This document shows positions 1-8,430 of a stretch of DNA of 64,000 nucleotides, piece after piece; the stretch's first letter is position 1; the number at the start of each line of letters is the position of its first letter. The stretch lies in the NCBI GenBank assembly GCA_022447495.1, contig JAKVBH010000011.1, positions 1-64,000 on the forward strand, written 5' to 3'. This DNA comes from Marinovum sp. (GTDB lineage Bacteria; Pseudomonadota; Alphaproteobacteria; Rhodobacterales; Rhodobacteraceae). The notes below the pieces were generated by a model. The model did no database searches. It worked only from the letters and a program-made list of their open reading frames with translations, and had not been told where the DNA came from. The position numbers and the translations under genes were made by a program.

Positions 1-223
1 TCTGTCAACCAGAAAAGATCAGACATGTTCACCGCTCGTTTTTTCGAACCGTGAACCACGCCACTATGCGGAAATCAATGGGTCCTGACCCTAGGTAGGA
101 TGTGTTCTTTGAGGCGCGCTCAGGTTACTGGTGCGAACAGATCAGGCATATTAAATACATCACCTGAACTCCCGCATCCAACCTACCGATCCAGTACTTG
201 ACCCTACAGACATGACCTGCCCT
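1..223. other. AT-rich stretch left of the integrase, no gene seen
   Basis: No convincing open reading frame or RNA is visible. Base composition resembles the integrase gene beside it rather than the GC-rich host genes from about 2 kb onward. It is probably part of the same integrated element, whose remainder lies outside the window. Confidence 0.5.
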
Positions 224-1756
224 TCAGCCGCCAATACAGTCCATCTTATCAACCCATTCCAATTGGTTGTGCAGGTCATCAAAGTGGTGCGTGTACCGTT
301 TCGCCGAGGCTGACTTTGAGCCTGAAGTGTGTCCCATGATAGCATTGCGCATGGTTTCACTCATGCCTGCATCCTTAGATGCACCTGCCCAGCTATGACG
401 TAGGCTATACAACACCTTCTGTGGGTCAGTAGATACGTGTGGGCGAAAATGCGCACTCCAGTCCAATCCTATCGGGCTGGCGTACCTTCCATTTTCCGTA
501 CCTAGTACGAATGACGGGAATAGTAGACCTGAGTTACTAACCGACCTGATGTACTCGATATGCTCTTCAAGACGCGGAACCAGTCGGTGGTGAATCGGGA
601 ATCCAAGCACTGACTCTTCATTCTTCAAAATCCGCCTTCGTACACCTAGGTCATCACTCTCATTCGTGATGATGATACCACGACGTTCCAGATCAACATC
701 AGCCAGCCGAAGCTGACAAATCTCTTCTGGCCTTGCACCAGTCCAGATCAGCATATGCAATGCAGTGATAGAATCCGTCACACGTGACATCCGTGTACGA
801 TGCGCCTGGTACTTCCGTTCGGTCCAAATCTGTGTTGCCACTTCAACCAGCTTACGGACTTCGGCCTTGGCAAACGGTTTATAAGTCTGATCACCTATAG
901 GACGTTTATCCTTAGGTGCTTTGACTGCCTTGGCAACATTATACTCAACAGCATCAACACTGGTCGCAAACTCAAGGATGGCTGACATCTTCTCTAAACG
1001 CTGCTGGACGGTCGTTGGTGCCAGAGGCTTACCCTTGTTACGCACACCACATAGATGCTCAACATAGTCGTTCAAATGTTGTTTCGTGATTGCAGCCAGT
1101 TGCAAGTCACCATGCAAAGCTATGAACTCCTCAACAGCAAGTAGATGACTGGCCCTTGTAGATGCACGTGGATTGTTCTGGTTATGCATCTTAGGCAGAA
1201 TTGACCGAAGTGTATCACCACTAGCTGGCACCATTTCGTCAATCTGCTGTGTGTAGTTCGCAGCCTTGAGTTCATTCAGTTCTAGTTCGGCACCCTCAGA
1301 ACGGGGTATAGCTTGATTGATCTGCGCCAACCCTACCTGCACAAGCCCCTCTTCTCGTCGCATTCCGAAATAACCATCCCTCTCAGCTTGCCTGAGATAA
1401 TCGGGATCATCAGATATCGCGATCTTGAAGGTCTCAACCACCTGACCATCCCGACGAAACTTAAATGGTCGAGCAGCCATTGGTGTGAAATCAACCCGCA
1501 TTGCAAGATCATCCGTGTCGGTAATCGTTACGTCTTCTAAGATGTCATACATCATGGCTTTGTTGTGCTGATGAGCAAGTGCTGCTGCTTCAGCACGACG
1601 GCTGGCATCCGTTGGCCCTTCAAGCTTGATGTTCCATTCAGATTTACCACCAAACATCCATCGAAATTCAGGTGGTATCGCACGACGGTAATAAAAGCTC
1701 TTCCCACGCGGCTTAATGTAGTTGGCTTTGCCGCTGCGTGGGCTAAGTTGCGACAT
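224..1756 (-). CDS. Tyrosine recombinase / phage-type integrase
   Basis: A site-specific recombinase of about 510 residues, as used by genomic islands and prophages. The C-terminal catalytic domain is recognisable: the box I arginine in GARPEE near residue 343, the box II arginine in SLRHSW near 455, a histidine in MGHTS near 478 and the nucleophilic tyrosine in RYTHHF near 490. The usual first histidine of H-x-x-R is a tyrosine here. An N-terminal segment with paired basic and aromatic residues (FYYRR) and a SAM-like core-binding region near residues 180-290 precede it. I chose the ATG at 1756 because AGAGG lies 8-9 bases upstream; a TTG two codons earlier is also open. Codon use and composition are more AT-rich than the neighbours, which suggests horizontal transfer. 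No tRNA attachment site is visible on its right side. Confidence 0.9.
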   Translation of the reverse strand: MSQLSPRSGKANYIKPRGKSFYYRRAIPPEFRWMFGGKSEWNIKLEGPTDASRRAEAAALAHQHNKAMMYDILEDVTITDTDDLAMRVDFTPMAARPFKFRRDGQVVETFKIAISDDPDYLRQAERDGYFGMRREEGLVQVGLAQINQAIPRSEGAELELNELKAANYTQQIDEMVPASGDTLRSILPKMHNQNNPRASTRASHLLAVEEFIALHGDLQLAAITKQHLNDYVEHLCGVRNKGKPLAPTTVQQRLEKMSAILEFATSVDAVEYNVAKAVKAPKDKRPIGDQTYKPFAKAEVRKLVEVATQIWTERKYQAHRTRMSRVTDSITALHMLIWTGARPEEICQLRLADVDLERRGIIITNESDDLGVRRRILKNEESVLGFPIHHRLVPRLEEHIEYIRSVSNSGLLFPSFVLGTENGRYASPIGLDWSAHFRPHVSTDPQKVLYSLRHSWAGASKDAGMSETMRNAIMGHTSGSKSASAKRYTHHFDDLHNQLEWVDKMDCIGG

Positions 1757-1945
1757 GAGCAACGCCTCTTATTGAGACATTTTCGGCCCACTATTGGGAC
1801 AAATCAGAAAGCTGTAAAGAGCTTACCCGTACCAGACATGATGAAAAAAATCATAAATATCAGAGTTCTAAAAAAAGTCGACAGAACGTATCTACCTTTC
1901 TCTATCTGCGGGAGAAAATGAAATACGTCTGCCTCTCGGTCTAAC

Positions 1946-2005
1946 CCTTCCTCTTGCCTAAAATACCCTGGGGGGAAGCCCGCAGGGCTGGGGGGCTAGC
2001 CCCCC
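1946..2005 (-). repeat. Dispersed hairpin repeat (copy 1), likely LysR terminator
   Basis: Read on the minus strand it is a GC palindrome (GGGGGGCTAGCCCCCC), then a second small hairpin, then CCCAGGGTATTTTAGGCAAG and GAGG. The same architecture recurs near 25468 and 37682 and, with a variant tail, near 44251 and 50940. It lies directly after the stop of the minus-strand LysR gene, so it could act as that gene's intrinsic terminator. Confidence 0.7.
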
Positions 2006-2028
2006 TCACGGCACGCGGCAACACGTGC

Positions 2029-2988
2029 TCAAACCTGCGCGCGCCGCAGGCGCGCCCCGCTCAAATACTCAGAAAGCGCATCGAGAGCGGCACGGATCGG
2101 CGGTTCGTGGCGGGCATCTTGGTGCGCAATGAGCCATTGTTGGGACGTAAGTTCGGAAATTTCATCAGACACGCGCATGAGCCCAGGCAAGCTTTCACCG
2201 GCATATGTGGGCAGCACCACCCGGCCAACGCCGGCTTGCGCTAAGGCGGCGGCAAGCTCGGGGGTGTTCGCGCGCGTGACAATCGCCTCGGCGTGACGCT
2301 CCAAAAGCCAGGCCTGCGATGGGGTCTGGAACATGCCATCGGCTGGACCAATCCATCCCAAGACCTCCGGACCAGCAGCGTAGACTGCAAATCGCACCTC
2401 ACCGACGAGACGACCGGCCAACCAAGACTGCGTGGGCCGCGCATTGCGCAAACCGATGTCCACTTCGCGCCGCGCGATATCGAGCGCGCGTTCGGCGGTC
2501 ACGAACTCCGGCACCCAGAGATCGCTTGGCCGCCAAAAGTGTTGAAGGTTCTGCGCCAAGTCGCGCGCCGTCCATGTGCCTGCGGAAATGCGCACTGGCA
2601 CAGGCCCTGTGCTTGCGGCCTGCCATTGGACAATGTCTTGGGCGACCATAGCCATGCGCTGTGTTCGGTCCGCCAAAGCGCGCCCCTCAGCGGTGAGCGC
2701 ATAGCCCGCGGCGCCGTGTTGGAACAAGCGCGCACCCATCTGCGCCTCGAGCGCACGCATCCGGCGGCTCAGCGTGGCTTGGCTCACGCCCAGAACCTCC
2801 GACGCTTTTAAGAGCGACCCTTCCCGTGCGAGGCAGGCAAAGTAGCCGAAATCCGTCCAAAGCGTCGCGTCTTTCAAAAATGCAAATCTTCTTGCGATTT
2901 CATCGTCTGCAATCCCCAAGGCATACGCAGCATATTGCCTCCTGAAATTCAGCGTTGGAGGAATTATGACACATTTGATTTGCCCCAT
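2029..2988 (-). CDS. LysR-type transcriptional regulator
   Basis: A LysR-family regulator. The N-terminal winged helix-turn-helix is clear (FGYFACLAREGSLLKAS, then VSQATLSRRMRALE), followed by an effector-binding domain with the alternating alpha/beta pattern of the family. The longest reading starts at 2988, but its first 37 residues precede the usual LysR start and run antisense to a small ORF with an excellent ribosome-binding site at 2966. A TTG at 2877 would give a typical LysR N terminus (seven to eight residues before the first conserved Phe) and an 88-bp divergent intergenic region, so I think the true start may be 2877. The target and inducer are not evident. A hairpin repeat follows the stop. 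Confidence 0.85.
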   Translation of the reverse strand: MGQIKCVIIPPTLNFRRQYAAYALGIADDEIARRFAFLKDATLWTDFGYFACLAREGSLLKASEVLGVSQATLSRRMRALEAQMGARLFQHGAAGYALTAEGRALADRTQRMAMVAQDIVQWQAASTGPVPVRISAGTWTARDLAQNLQHFWRPSDLWVPEFVTAERALDIARREVDIGLRNARPTQSWLAGRLVGEVRFAVYAAGPEVLGWIGPADGMFQTPSQAWLLERHAEAIVTRANTPELAAALAQAGVGRVVLPTYAGESLPGLMRVSDEISELTSQQWLIAHQDARHEPPIRAALDALSEYLSGARLRRAQV

Positions 2989-3163
2989 CCTACTGCAGGA
3001 TCAACCCGGGACGGAATACCTCAAGGAACAAGAAACGTTTGCAAAAATGAAAGAAGATTTTCGAAAATCGCGCCGCGCGGGACGGATTTACGCGTTGCTT
3101 GGCCGTCTCAGGGCCAACGATCTTCCCAAACAACCAGACCAAAAACGAAAAGGGCCGCAATAG
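2966..3163 (+). CDS. Small basic protein of unknown function
   Basis: A 65-codon reading frame that I do not recognise. It is included because GGAGG sits at ideal spacing before the ATG and because it would be divergent from LysR if LysR starts at 2877. The protein is charged and basic in its C-terminal half (FRKSRRAGR, then LPKQPDQKRK), with no membrane segment or signal peptide. Its stop falls inside the hairpin that also serves as the HU terminator. It could be a real small protein under control of the divergent LysR, or chance coding. Confidence 0.4.
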   Translation: MTHLICPILLQDQPGTEYLKEQETFAKMKEDFRKSRRAGRIYALLGRLRANDLPKQPDQKRKGPQ

Positions 3164-3176
3164 CCGCGACCCTTTT
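3148..3176 (-). terminator. Rho-independent terminator after the HU gene
   Basis: An AAAAGGG / CCCTTTT stem with an inner CGC/GCG and a short loop. On the minus strand it is followed by a T-rich run (CGTTTTTGG). It lies about 30 bp after the HU stop codon. Confidence 0.75.
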
Positions 3177-3207
3177 GAAAACTCAGTACTGAAGTCGCCT
3201 GGAGGCG

Positions 3208-3495
3208 TTAGCCGTTGGCGCTGTCCTTCAGAGCCTTCGCAATGGTGACTTTCACCACTTTGTCGGCGTCTTTCTTGAACTGCTCACCAGTGGCTGGGTT
3301 GCGCACCATGCGCTCTGGGCGCTCACGCAGGTAGAATTTGCCAACACCTGGCAGCGTCACGGCACCCCCGCCGGACACTTCTTTGGTGATCAAACCACAG
3401 ATCGCGTCGAGCGCGGCCCCAGCAGTTTTCTTGTCGCCGCCCATTTCCTCAGCCAGGGCGGCAACCAATTGTGTTTTTGTCATTGGTTTGGACAT
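3208..3495 (-). CDS. HU-family nucleoid DNA-binding protein
   Basis: A 95-residue histone-like protein that bends and compacts DNA as a dimer. The HU fold is recognisable: N-terminal helices starting MTKTQLVAALAEE, the GxGKFYLRERPER turn and the flexible arm region RNPATGEQF, which contains the conserved Asn-Pro intercalating proline. The start at 3495 has GGAGA upstream and gives the normal family length plus four residues (MSKP). A longer in-frame reading to 3570 is unlikely. The ending, with many Lys and Ala, is typical of alphaproteobacterial HU variants that carry a slightly longer N terminus. It is monocistronic and ends at a strong terminator. Confidence 0.95.
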   Translation of the reverse strand: MSKPMTKTQLVAALAEEMGGDKKTAGAALDAICGLITKEVSGGGAVTLPGVGKFYLRERPERMVRNPATGEQFKKDADKVVKVTIAKALKDSANG

Positions 3496-3710
3496 TGGTG
3501 TCTCCGTTGTCTCCCTTGTTGGCCCAACCCTTGGGCCATCTGTGATGCACACTAACGCTATATAGACCAATCACACAACCAATAGTGGGGCTTTCTAAGC
3601 CATGCATACGTGGTTTTTTGCGCTTTTTGACGCCATTCGGCGGCGGTTACTCTGGGTCAGAGAGGTATTCTGGCGGATTGCCCTACTAAGTCTTATGTGG
3701 CCACGCCACT

Positions 3711-5201
3711 CTAGAGGAAAGCAGTCTCATCAAAGGTGCGGAGTTTCCGGCTATGAATACGCTCCAGAGGCATCTCGCGAAGATGCTCCATCGCGCGGAT
3801 CCCAATCCGAAGGTGACGACCCACTTGGGTTTTGTAGAAATCGCTCGCCATCCCCGGCAGCTTGAGCTCGCCATGCAATGGCTTGTCTGACACACACAGA
3901 AGTGTCCCGTAAGGCACCCGGAAGCGGAACCCGTTGGCCGCAATCGTGGCGCTTTCCATGTCCAAAGCCACAGCGCGCGATTGGCTCAACCGCTGGACTG
4001 GCCCTTCTTGATCCCGCAGCTCCCAATTCCGATTGTCAACCGAGGCCACCGTACCGGTGCGCATGATGCGCTTGAGATCGTACCCTTCAAGCTGCGTCTC
4101 CGCAGCAACGGCGCTCTCAAGCGCGATCTGAATTTCTGCAAGTGCCGGAATGGGAACCCAGCCGGGCAAATCGTCATCGAGCACCTTGTCTTCGCGCAGG
4201 TACGCATGGGCGAGGACAAAATCGCCTAGGCTTTGCGAATTGCGTAATCCGGCGCAGTGCCCAACCATCAGCCACGCATGGGGGCGCAGCACCGCAATGT
4301 GATCGGTTGCGGTTTTGGCATTCGACGGCCCCACCCCAATATTGACCAGCGTAATCCCCCCGCCGTCGGCCCGTTTGAGGTGATAGGTCGGCATCTGCGG
4401 TTGTTTGGCGACTTCGGAAATAGACGCCTTTGCGTCAGTGATTTCCACGTTGCCCGTGCTCACAAACGACGTGTAGCCAGACGCCGGATCGGCCAATTGC
4501 ACGCGGGCGTAGGCCTCAAACTCTGCCACATAGAATTGGTAGTTCGTGAAAAGAACATGGTTCTGGAAATGGCTGGGATCCGTCGCCGTGTAGTGCGCCA
4601 AACGGGCAAGCGAGTAATCCACGCGTTGCGCGGTGAACGGCGCCAGCGGCTCAAACCCCCCAAGGCCATGGGGCCGCGTGCCGTTGACGATGTCATCATT
4701 GGTGGTCGCCAAATCCGGCACATCAAAAACATCTCTTAGGACGAAATCGCCTGCACCTTCTTGCTGGACCGTGACGCTCGATCCCTCTTGCGAGGCCACG
4801 GCAAAATGGATCGGGATCGGCGTATTCGACACCTGAATGGACACAGGCACTTTGTGGTTCTCAAGCAAGAGCGAGATCTGTTGCGAGAGGTAATGTTCAA
4901 ACAACGTCGGCTGGGTCACAGTTGTGGCATAAACACCGGGCTGCGCCACATGGCCAAAGCTCAACCGACTGTCGACTTGGGCAAAGGTTCCAGTAACGAG
5001 TCGAATTTCAGGATAAAAGGCACGATAGCGCACGCCCTTTGGCCCATCCTGCAGGGCTGACCGAAAATGCTGGGTTAGGAATTTGGTCGCCTCAGTATAA
5101 AGCGCACAGAGGCGTGCAACTGCCGCGCGGGCATCGGTGAAAAACTCTGGCTGAACCGGATCTGGGGTCAGAACCGCAACGTGTTCGAGGGGGTGTTGCA
5201 T
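3711..5201 (-). CDS. amn: AMP nucleosidase
   Basis: Hydrolyses AMP to adenine and ribose 5-phosphate in the cytoplasm, part of purine turnover. The 496-residue length matches Amn. An N-terminal AMN-specific domain contains the NTPIPIHF signature near residues 125-132. The C-terminal phosphorylase-like domain carries GVGPSNAKTATDHIAVLRP and VGHCAGL, and DMESATIAANG near the end, the family's ribose-binding Glu-Ser motif. AAAGGA precedes the ATG at a suitable distance. It is divergent from the VOC/aldolase pair at 5260. Note that apt and mtnP, also in purine salvage, lie further along in this window but not in the same operon. Confidence 0.93.
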   Translation of the reverse strand: MQHPLEHVAVLTPDPVQPEFFTDARAAVARLCALYTEATKFLTQHFRSALQDGPKGVRYRAFYPEIRLVTGTFAQVDSRLSFGHVAQPGVYATTVTQPTLFEHYLSQQISLLLENHKVPVSIQVSNTPIPIHFAVASQEGSSVTVQQEGAGDFVLRDVFDVPDLATTNDDIVNGTRPHGLGGFEPLAPFTAQRVDYSLARLAHYTATDPSHFQNHVLFTNYQFYVAEFEAYARVQLADPASGYTSFVSTGNVEITDAKASISEVAKQPQMPTYHLKRADGGGITLVNIGVGPSNAKTATDHIAVLRPHAWLMVGHCAGLRNSQSLGDFVLAHAYLREDKVLDDDLPGWVPIPALAEIQIALESAVAAETQLEGYDLKRIMRTGTVASVDNRNWELRDQEGPVQRLSQSRAVALDMESATIAANGFRFRVPYGTLLCVSDKPLHGELKLPGMASDFYKTQVGRHLRIGIRAMEHLREMPLERIHSRKLRTFDETAFL

Positions 5202-5259
5202 GGGGGATGTCCTTTCGGACGAAGTTGACAGCTTGCCGGGCCAAGTTCAACCATAGTGC

Positions 5260-5706
5260 ATGGATTTAGAGACAATCTCTCCTGAGGACTTTGGCGCCAG
5301 CCTGCGTGGCTTGGGTCTCAATCTGTTGGTGGCGTCGGTGCGCGACGAGGCGACCTTCCTGACCCAAGTGTTGGACATGGCCACGCATCGGGTGACCGAT
5401 GACTTTGCGATTCTGATGTATGGCAGCCAAATAATGCAGCTCCATGCCGATCCCACCTACGCCAGTCATCCCTTATTCACGCTTTTGCCCGAAAATCCGC
5501 CTCGCGGGCTTGGCGCATCGCTCCATGCATTCGAAACCGACCCCGATGTCGCACATGCAAAGGCAGAGGCGGGCGGCGGTGTGGTACTGCAAGAGCCAAC
5601 GAACAAGCCTCACGGGCTACGAGAGACCTGCATTTTGAGCCCAATGGGCTATGCTTGGGTGGCATCTCGCCCATTGACTGTATCGGAACGGGAGGACCTC
5701 GGATGA
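5260..5706 (+). CDS. VOC (glyoxalase/bleomycin-resistance) superfamily protein
   Basis: A 148-residue cytoplasmic protein with the beta-alpha-beta-beta-beta pattern of VOC proteins: LGLNLLVASVRDEATFLTQV at the start of module 1 and GLGASLHAFETDPDVAHAKA at module 2. No complete metal triad can be assigned by eye, so the reaction is unknown. Its stop overlaps the start of the class II aldolase (ATGA, 4 bp), so the two are translationally coupled and probably act on related substrates. No strong ribosome-binding site is seen before its ATG. Confidence 0.7.
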   Translation: MDLETISPEDFGASLRGLGLNLLVASVRDEATFLTQVLDMATHRVTDDFAILMYGSQIMQLHADPTYASHPLFTLLPENPPRGLGASLHAFETDPDVAHAKAEAGGGVVLQEPTNKPHGLRETCILSPMGYAWVASRPLTVSEREDLG

Positions 5707-6458
5707 GCGTCACACAATTACACCCTAACATGGAACACTGGGAAGAACGTGTGGATCTGGCTGCAGCCTTTCGCTGGACTGCGCGCCTGGGCATGCACGA
5801 GGCGGTGGCCAACCATTTCTCGCTCTCAATCAATGACGACGGCACCAAGTTCTTGATGAACCCCAATCAAGTTCATTTCTCCCGCGTGCGAGCCTCTGAC
5901 ATGATCGTGGTTGATGCCAATGATCCCAGCAGCCTCGAAGGGCCCGATGCGCCGGATATCACCGCCTGGGGGCTGCACGGCGGGATCCACCGCAATGTGC
6001 GCCATGCTTGCTGCTGTATGCACGTGCACTCTATTCATGCGACCGTGCTGGCCTGCCTCAAAAAAAAGCTTCTGCCGCCCCTCGATCAAAATGCGGCGAT
6101 GTTCTACGAGCGCCAAGTGGCCGATGATCACTATGGCGGTCTGGCCTTTGAGGAAGAGGGCGAGCGCTGTGCCCAGCTTTTGGCCGACCCCAAACACTTT
6201 ATCATGGTGATGGGCAACCATGGCATCATGGTCATCGGCGAAACTGTGGCTCAGACGTTCAATCGGATGTATTATTTTGAACGCGCCTGCGAGGTCTATA
6301 TCCGCGCGCTGCAAACCGGCCAAGAGATCGACATTCTTTCCCACGAAGTAGCCTCGAAAACCGCTGACGAGCTAGAGACCTACCCCGAACAGGACGTGCG
6401 TCATCTGGGCGAACTCAAAGCGATCCTCGACTCCGAAGGCTCTGACTACGCGGCGTGA
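5703..6458 (+). CDS. Class II aldolase/adducin family protein
   Basis: A 251-residue metal-dependent aldolase or decarboxylase-like enzyme of the FucA/AraD fold. Zinc ligands are visible as the H-x-H in MHVHSIHAT near residue 108 and a later histidine in GNHGIMVIG near 176; the phosphate or substrate loop NHFSLS lies near residue 38. The ATG at 5703 overlaps the preceding VOC gene by 4 bp and is preceded by GGGAGGA. The substrate cannot be told from sequence. Proteins of this branch are often annotated only as class II aldolase family in Rhodobacteraceae. Confidence 0.85.
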   Translation: MSVTQLHPNMEHWEERVDLAAAFRWTARLGMHEAVANHFSLSINDDGTKFLMNPNQVHFSRVRASDMIVVDANDPSSLEGPDAPDITAWGLHGGIHRNVRHACCCMHVHSIHATVLACLKKKLLPPLDQNAAMFYERQVADDHYGGLAFEEEGERCAQLLADPKHFIMVMGNHGIMVIGETVAQTFNRMYYFERACEVYIRALQTGQEIDILSHEVASKTADELETYPEQDVRHLGELKAILDSEGSDYAA

Positions 6459-7017
6459 GCCAGCCCACGGAAAATTGCGTCATGGTGCATGACTGAGGCG
6501 CAATGAATTCGCTCTTTTCAAGCAGCGCTAGGTGAACCAGCTTTGCCACAACGCACCGCAAGGATGTTGCCTTTAGGCGTCCCGGCAAGAGCCCGACTAG
6601 AACACCTCTCTCAATTTAAGAAAAGGCTGCGCCACCGCTATTTCGAGTGTGGTCTAGGCACCGATAAATGCATTGGTTCCGCAGTTTGGCCGGTTCTACA
6701 ATGGCTCTGAAGAGGCTACGAGACAAGCCGGGTCGCGCAAGGTGAAGATGTACGGCAAATAGGTCCATGGCCTGTGCTTGGGGCATCGGCTGGATGCCGC
6801 CGACGGGAGTATTTTAGGCACTTTCAGTTTGCATTGGATCACTTCTTCGCTGCCTCTCCCCAGCGTCGAAACACATTTCGACGGGGTCGAACGCGAAAAG
6901 TGATGCATTCCTATTTTGGTGAAACTGGAAGTACCTAGGCCAGAAGAAACCTTGACTTTATTTTTTCAAAGTAATCATTTATTGTAAAATAATAAATAAT
7001 CGTCGCAGGAGAATGAG
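6459..7017. other. 559-bp gene-poor stretch with AT-rich promoter region
   Basis: No reading frame here convinces me. The left 480 bp have mixed composition and could be degenerate coding sequence. The last 70 bp are strongly AT-rich, include TTGACT at 6952-6957, and end with AGGAGA before the ATG at 7018. They probably hold the promoter of the DUF2975/HTH pair. Confidence 0.5.
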
Positions 7018-7545
7018 ATGCGTCAGCAGCGGATTTCCAACGTCGCCAAGATTTTGATGGTCGCGGTTGTGGTTTTTGCCCTCTTTTGGACGGTCGAATA
7101 TACGCTCCGAATTATACACCACGTGGGCTACAGCGATTGGACGCAATGGCGCGCGGTGGAAGAGAGCGTGGTGATCACGCCGGGCATGCGCGCATTGGTG
7201 GCGCTTTTCTATGTGCCCGTTTTTGTGGTTGCGCTGGCAAGCTTTTGCTACGCCATGCGGCTTTTACAGTTCTATCGCGCTGGCATCATTTTCGACCATG
7301 GCCCTGCGGTGGCTTTAATCGGCGTGGGGTTGTCCATGGTCGGGGTAGCGGTGGTCGACACCTATGTCTACGCTTTCGAAGAGACGTTGCTGTCGGCTTG
7401 GAATAGCGATGGGCCCGTGTCGCCGCGCTACTATTACGATCCTGGTGACATCACCATTGCGCTGGCGGGCGTGGGCTTTTGTCTCATCGGTTGGATCACC
7501 CGCGAGGGCGTGCGCATGCGCGAAGAAAACGAGGGGTTCGTCTGA
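7018..7545 (+). CDS. DUF2975-type integral membrane protein
   Basis: A 175-residue inner-membrane protein with four predicted hydrophobic helices, near residues 10-30, 60-82, 95-118 and 142-158. The arrangement (four helices, short polar ends, followed by an overlapping small HTH gene) matches the DUF2975 family as I know it. AGGAGA at good spacing supports the ATG. Its stop overlaps the start of the HTH gene (TGATG), so the two are co-translated. The family's role is not established. The pairing suggests a membrane partner that controls, or is controlled by, the small regulator. Confidence 0.75.
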   Translation: MRQQRISNVAKILMVAVVVFALFWTVEYTLRIIHHVGYSDWTQWRAVEESVVITPGMRALVALFYVPVFVVALASFCYAMRLLQFYRAGIIFDHGPAVALIGVGLSMVGVAVVDTYVYAFEETLLSAWNSDGPVSPRYYYDPGDITIALAGVGFCLIGWITREGVRMREENEGFV

Positions 7546-7763
7546 TGGAAATCGTCGTCACCCTCGACGTGATGCTCGCCCGCCGCAAGATGCGCTCGCG
7601 GGAGTTGGCCGCCCGCGTGGGCATCACCGAACAAAATCTCTCGCTGCTCAAATCCGGCAAAGTGAAGGGGTTTCGCTTTGCGACCTTGGCCAAGATTTGT
7701 GAGGTCTTGGAGTGTCAGCCTGGCGATTTGCTCGAAGCGCGGGTCACGCCCGGCGCAGAGTGA
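7545..7763 (+). CDS. Small Cro/CI-type HTH regulator (YozG-like)
   Basis: A 72-residue protein that is almost entirely one helix-turn-helix domain: MLARRKMRSRELAARVGITE, then NLSLLKSGKVKGFRF and a third helix ending LECQPGDLLE. It is typical of the tiny XRE proteins found directly after DUF2975 genes. It overlaps its upstream partner by 1 bp and, at its 3' end, converges with the methyltransferase gene by about 20 bp. It is likely to bind its own promoter region near 6950-7010 (inference). Confidence 0.85.
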   Translation: MEIVVTLDVMLARRKMRSRELAARVGITEQNLSLLKSGKVKGFRFATLAKICEVLECQPGDLLEARVTPGAE

Positions 7764-8366
7764 GGAGCCAGACCCGGTCAGCGGCATCATCTCCAGTGGC
7801 CGCATCATAAATGGCAATGTCCTCGCGAATGTCTTCTGTGATCAAAGGCGCAAGTCGTTCCAACACCGTTTCAACCCCACGTGCGTCCCAGTGTTTGGCA
7901 TTGACCGAAATGACCAGCCTTCCGTCTGGGCGCAGCACCGTCAGCACCGCCTCGAGCGCATCCGGACCCACATGGCCATGGGTGAAAGTGCCCGCGCTGA
8001 CCACGCCCGCGTATGCGCCATCCTCCACAGGAAGCTTTTGGGTCAGGTCGCTTTCGTATAGATTCGCATAGACGCCTTTCGTCTGCGCGACGTTCAGCAT
8101 CTCCGCCGAAATGTCCACGCCATCAACGCGTTTCACACCTCGCAGGGAAAGCGCTTGCCCCACCAACCCTGTGCCCGCGCCAAGGCCGAGTACAGGACCA
8201 TCGGTCGTTCGCGCGACATACCCATCGGCGACCGCAACAGGCAGGCGATACCCGATATCATCGGCAAAATCGCGGTCGTAACGCGACGCCCAATCAGAAT
8301 AGAGCTTGCGATTGTCATCCGGCGTTTGAAGCGCATATGCGGTATCAAGGCTTGGTTTTTATCCAT
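7744..8366 (-). pseudogene. Class I SAM-dependent methyltransferase with a start-proximal frameshift
   Basis: From about 8345 down to 7744 the minus strand reads a complete methyltransferase: LYSDWASRYDRDF, motif I LGLGAGTGLVGQAL, then VDGVDISAEML, a motif near GAYAGVVSAGTFTHGHV, and LRPDGRLVISVN. This frame has no usable start codon upstream of the glycine-rich motif. A proper ATG at 8366 lies one frame off. Adding one A to the five-A run just after it (8356-8360) would join both into one protein of about 207 residues. So the gene is either frameshifted, phase-variable at the A-run, or affected by a sequencing error. A TTG start near 8166 would give a 140-residue protein lacking motif I and is unlikely to be functional. 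Confidence 0.7.
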
Positions 8367-8430
8367 GCTGTGACGATACTCCGGCCTGCAGGCCTTGCAA
8401 CCCCGGCGGCTGAGCGCAAGTAATAGAGCA

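Noticed and set aside
2293-2811. Long plus-strand frame opposite the LysR gene
   Set aside because: It is antisense to a well-supported LysR domain and its composition looks like a GC-rich shadow frame.
6696-6908. 70-codon minus-strand frame in the gap before the DUF2975 gene
   Set aside because: No recognised motif, no ribosome-binding site that convinces, and atypical composition.
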